From an uncultured Bacteroidales bacterium (lineage in GTDB: Bacteria; Bacteroidota; Bacteroidia; Bacteroidales; UBA932), in assembly GCA_949297365.1 (NCBI GenBank), contig CASFSL010000044.1, forward strand, positions 62,001 to 126,000: 64,000 nucleotides of DNA, given 5' to 3'. Shown one piece after another: positions 62,601 through 64,000 of this stretch; the first letter of the stretch is position 1, and every line of letters starts with the position of its first letter. Below the pieces are notes generated by a model that was not told the DNA's origin, searched no databases, and worked only from the letters and a program-made list of their open reading frames with translations. Position numbers and translations under genes: made by a program.

Positions 62601-62772
62601 TCTGGTGCTTGCCTCAGGTCCCGGCTCCGCCAGCCGTCAGGGCATCGGCGTGTGCGTGTTCTTCGGAATGATCGCCGCCACGACCATAGGGATAGTATTC
62701 GTACCGTTCTTCTTCGTCTGGATATACAGGCTGAAAGAGCGTTTCTCCAAGAAAAAGAAACTCAAAGCATGA
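59650..62772 (+). CDS. RND efflux permease, HAE1 family, system 2
   Basis: AcrB-like drug pump of 1040 aa. Typical HAE1 start KSDFFIDRPIFSTVISIVIV, then the conserved PEIVPPVVQVSASYPGADAE. The proton relay D408-D409 is canonical (TVVDDAIVVVENV), and the helix-10 lysine is in GVAAKNAILIVEFAKD. It is predicted to export hydrophobic or amphiphilic compounds through the lipoprotein channel encoded next, whose start overlaps by ATGA. Confidence 0.95.
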   Translation: MKSDFFIDRPIFSTVISIVIVLVGLIGLFLLPVDQYPEIVPPVVQVSASYPGADAETVSQAVATPIEQELNGTPGMLYMDSRSTNTGSFTVTITFDIDTDPDLAAVEIQNRVKQAEARLPAEVIQNGISVDKQASNKLMTITLLSNDPKFDEVYLSNYATLNVLDMLRRIPGVGRVSNVGSRYYGMQIWVQPERLASLGLTVQDIQKALREQNRESAAGVLGQQPMNGVDVTVPIVAQGRLSTVSEFEDIVLRANPDGSIIRLRDVARVSLEAQSYNTESGINGGNAAVMDIRMLPGMNAMEVSESVKKAMDEISRNFPEGISYMIPFDMTEYISQSIHEVYKTLFEALFLVILVVFLSLQSWRATLIPAIAVPISLIGTFGVMLIFGFSLNTLTLLGLVLAIGTVVDDAIVVVENVDRIMNEEKLSAYEATKKAMNGLGSALIAMSLVLCAVFIPVSFLSGITGALYRQFTITIAVSVIISTVVALTMSPVMCAQFLKPKKEGEEEKKNFIFRAINRWLGKGQAVYIRAIRSFLGHSKRSFAAFGIGLVGIWAMAQLVPQSFLPQEDQGYFTVEFELPEGATLERTREINDRAMAWLLEQPDVRYVLNVTGSSPRVGTNQSRSQMTVIMKPWEERENPDLPAFMSEAMDEFSQYPESKVYLSTPPVIPGLGTSGGFEMALEARGDLTYEELQRASDTLVYYASQRKELTRVSSSMQGDIPKLYYDVDRDRAKLLGVSVSDLFTTMKAFTGSVYVNDFNLFNRVYRVYIQAEEPYRRWRDNMNMYFVRGNGGAMIPVTSIGTTEYTTGPGTIKRFNMYYAATITGEAAHGYSSGQAMDIMEEIVREKLPANVGIEWSGLSYQEKQQSGQTGLVLALAFLFVFLFLAAQYESWSVPIAVILSLPVACVGAFLSITVLGMENNVYFQIGLVMLIGVAAKNAILIVEFAKDEVAKGKDIVEAAITASELRFRPIVMTSLTFILGMLPLVLASGPGSASRQGIGVCVFFGMIAATTIGIVFVPFFFVWIYRLKERFSKKKKLKA

Positions 62773-64000
62773 GAAATACTGTAAAATACATATCGGCGGC
62801 ACTGGCTTTCGCCGCAGCCGTAGTGCTGCTCCAGGGATGCGGCGCGGCTGTGCGCAAATGCGTGGATCCGCAAGTGGACATTCCCCAGACCATCGTCCCG
62901 GGTGAAGAGGCCGATTCACTGTGCCTGGCAGACCTGGAATGGTCTGAGATATTCTCCGACCCGCTGCTGAAAGTCCTGATAGAAAAGACACTGGAGAACA
63001 ACAGGGACATGCTCACCGCCTCGGCCCGCGTGCGCGAGTTGGAAAGGCGGCACAGAATCGTCCGCGCGGAACAGTTCCCCGAGTTCGGAGCCAGAGGCTA
63101 CCTCAACCAGGAAAACTACACATATACCGATGAGGCTCCGGTCAAGGACAATGAGTTCGGGCTGAAAGCCTCCGTATCATGGGAAGTGGATCTGTTCGGC
63201 CGTCTGCGCTGGGCCAGCCGCGCCGCCATGGCCGAGTACCTTTCCTCCATCGAGTCCCAGAGAGCCATGCAGATGACCCTCGTGGCCGCAGTCGCTACGG
63301 CATACTTCGAGCTCACTGCCCTGGACAACGAGCTGGACATCGTCCTCCGTACCCTGGATACCAGGCGCGAGAGCGTCCGTCAGGCCAAGCTCCGCTTCGA
63401 CGGCGGTCTGACTACCGAGATACCCTACCAGCAGGCACAGGTGGAGTACGCCAGCACGGCGTCCCTGGTGCCTGACCTGCAGAGGGACATCGCCCTGAAA
63501 GAGCACGAGATATCCCTGCTGGCCGGAGAGTTTCCGTCAGCCGTGGAACGCTCGCTGCTCAACACCCACGACCAGTTCCCCGACCTGATGCACGTGGGCG
63601 TACCATCCGACCTGCTTCAGCGCAGACCTGACCTGATGGCCGCCAAGCAGGACCTCAAGGCCGCCATGAGCGAGGTCGGCGTGGCCTGGGCCGAGAGATT
63701 CCCCAGCCTGTCCATCTCCTTCGCCGCCGGAGTCGAGAACAATACCTTCACCAGTTTCTTCACCGGGCCTTACTGGTATCCTATCATGAGCCTGACCTCA
63801 CCGCTCTTCGCTTTCGGCAAGAACAAGGCCCGCTATCAGGCCGCCATCGAGGCATACAACCAGGAACGCTACCAGTACGAGCAGAAGATCCTGGAGGTGT
63901 TCAAGGAAGTCAATGACGCCGTCACATCCTACCGCTCGGCCCGCGAGAAAGTCACCCTGATGGGCAACCTCAAGGACGCCTCCCGCAAGTATGTGGAGCT
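62769..64000 (+). CDS. NodT-family outer membrane efflux lipoprotein, system 2 (3' end missing)
   Basis: Outer-membrane channel of the second pump. The lipobox L-L-Q-G-C at about residues 20-24 follows a hydrophobic signal. OEP-family repeats include WSEIFSDPLLKVLIEKTLENN, VSWEVDLFGRLRWA and VPSDLLQRRPDLMAAKQDL, the NodT-type signatures. At least 410 codons are open and the frame runs past the right edge; about 50 residues are probably missing. Confidence 0.93.
   Translation, partial: MRNTVKYISAALAFAAAVVLLQGCGAAVRKCVDPQVDIPQTIVPGEEADSLCLADLEWSEIFSDPLLKVLIEKTLENNRDMLTASARVRELERRHRIVRAEQFPEFGARGYLNQENYTYTDEAPVKDNEFGLKASVSWEVDLFGRLRWASRAAMAEYLSSIESQRAMQMTLVAAVATAYFELTALDNELDIVLRTLDTRRESVRQAKLRFDGGLTTEIPYQQAQVEYASTASLVPDLQRDIALKEHEISLLAGEFPSAVERSLLNTHDQFPDLMHVGVPSDLLQRRPDLMAAKQDLKAAMSEVGVAWAERFPSLSISFAAGVENNTFTSFFTGPYWYPIMSLTSPLFAFGKNKARYQAAIEAYNQERYQYEQKILEVFKEVNDAVTSYRSAREKVTLMGNLKDASRKYVE

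Overview
The window is about 57% GC chromosomal DNA from a member of the Bacteroidota, most likely order Bacteroidales. Three things point there: promoters with the Bacteroidota -7 box TAnnTTTG (several with a TTTG -33 box 18-22 bp upstream), proteins typical of the phylum (ExbB / 4-TM protein / ExbD / ExbD, DUF4831, a FtsI-type PBP with a C-terminal PASTA domain), and weak Shine-Dalgarno use. A Rikenellaceae/Alistipes-like genome would fit the GC content, but the sequence alone does not settle this. Almost everything is core genome, densely packed, with many ATGA start/stop overlaps.

Layout. 1-10000: the N-terminal part of an NtrC-type regulator (cut by the left edge), dnaX-lptB, the opposing pair cmk-ispH, an exported unknown, an M16 peptidase with an O-methyltransferase, efp, and a membrane-anchored M23 peptidase. 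10030-24980: a complete dcw (division and cell wall) cluster in the order mraZ-rsmH-ftsL-like-ftsI-murE-mraY-murD-ftsW-murG-murC-ftsQ-ftsA-ftsZ, preceded by four 10-bp-spaced repeats that look like an MraZ operator. 24977-33007: rpiB-truB-queA (minus), galE, a divergent sigma-factor-like gene with a zinc-finger anti-sigma partner, dprA, tatD and ansA. 33050-39660: tRNA-Ser(GGA), the exbB/exbD energy-transduction operon, alkaline phosphatase, asnS, udk and a TonB-like protein. 39745-46079: a tripartite RND efflux operon followed by a short LysR-type gene. 46156-48721: a DUF4831 protein and pepD.

48722-52161 differs from the rest. The ribosomal operon rpsF-rpsR-rplI sits between two gene-free stretches of about 1.1 and 1.2 kb filled with repeats. 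These hold an 867-bp element with 20-bp perfect terminal inverted repeats, two copies (177 and 179 bp, opposite orientation) of a MITE-like element, and two direct copies of a roughly 290-335 bp repeat. The only differences inside a 9-bp stem of that last repeat compensate each other, which points to a conserved folded RNA or DNA structure. This is the best candidate for something undescribed.

52162-64000: a membrane protein with two C-terminal CxxC knuckles, a potassium/proton antiporter, a DUF362-ferredoxin protein, a HigB-HigA toxin-antitoxin pair placed 3 bp upstream of menA, and a second RND efflux operon whose outer-membrane lipoprotein gene runs off the right edge.

How the genes work together: the dcw cluster makes and inserts meso-diaminopimelate-type peptidoglycan at the septum. 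Both RND operons encode complete adaptor/pump/outer-membrane-channel sets. The exbB/exbD operon and the TonB-like protein could power TonB-dependent import.
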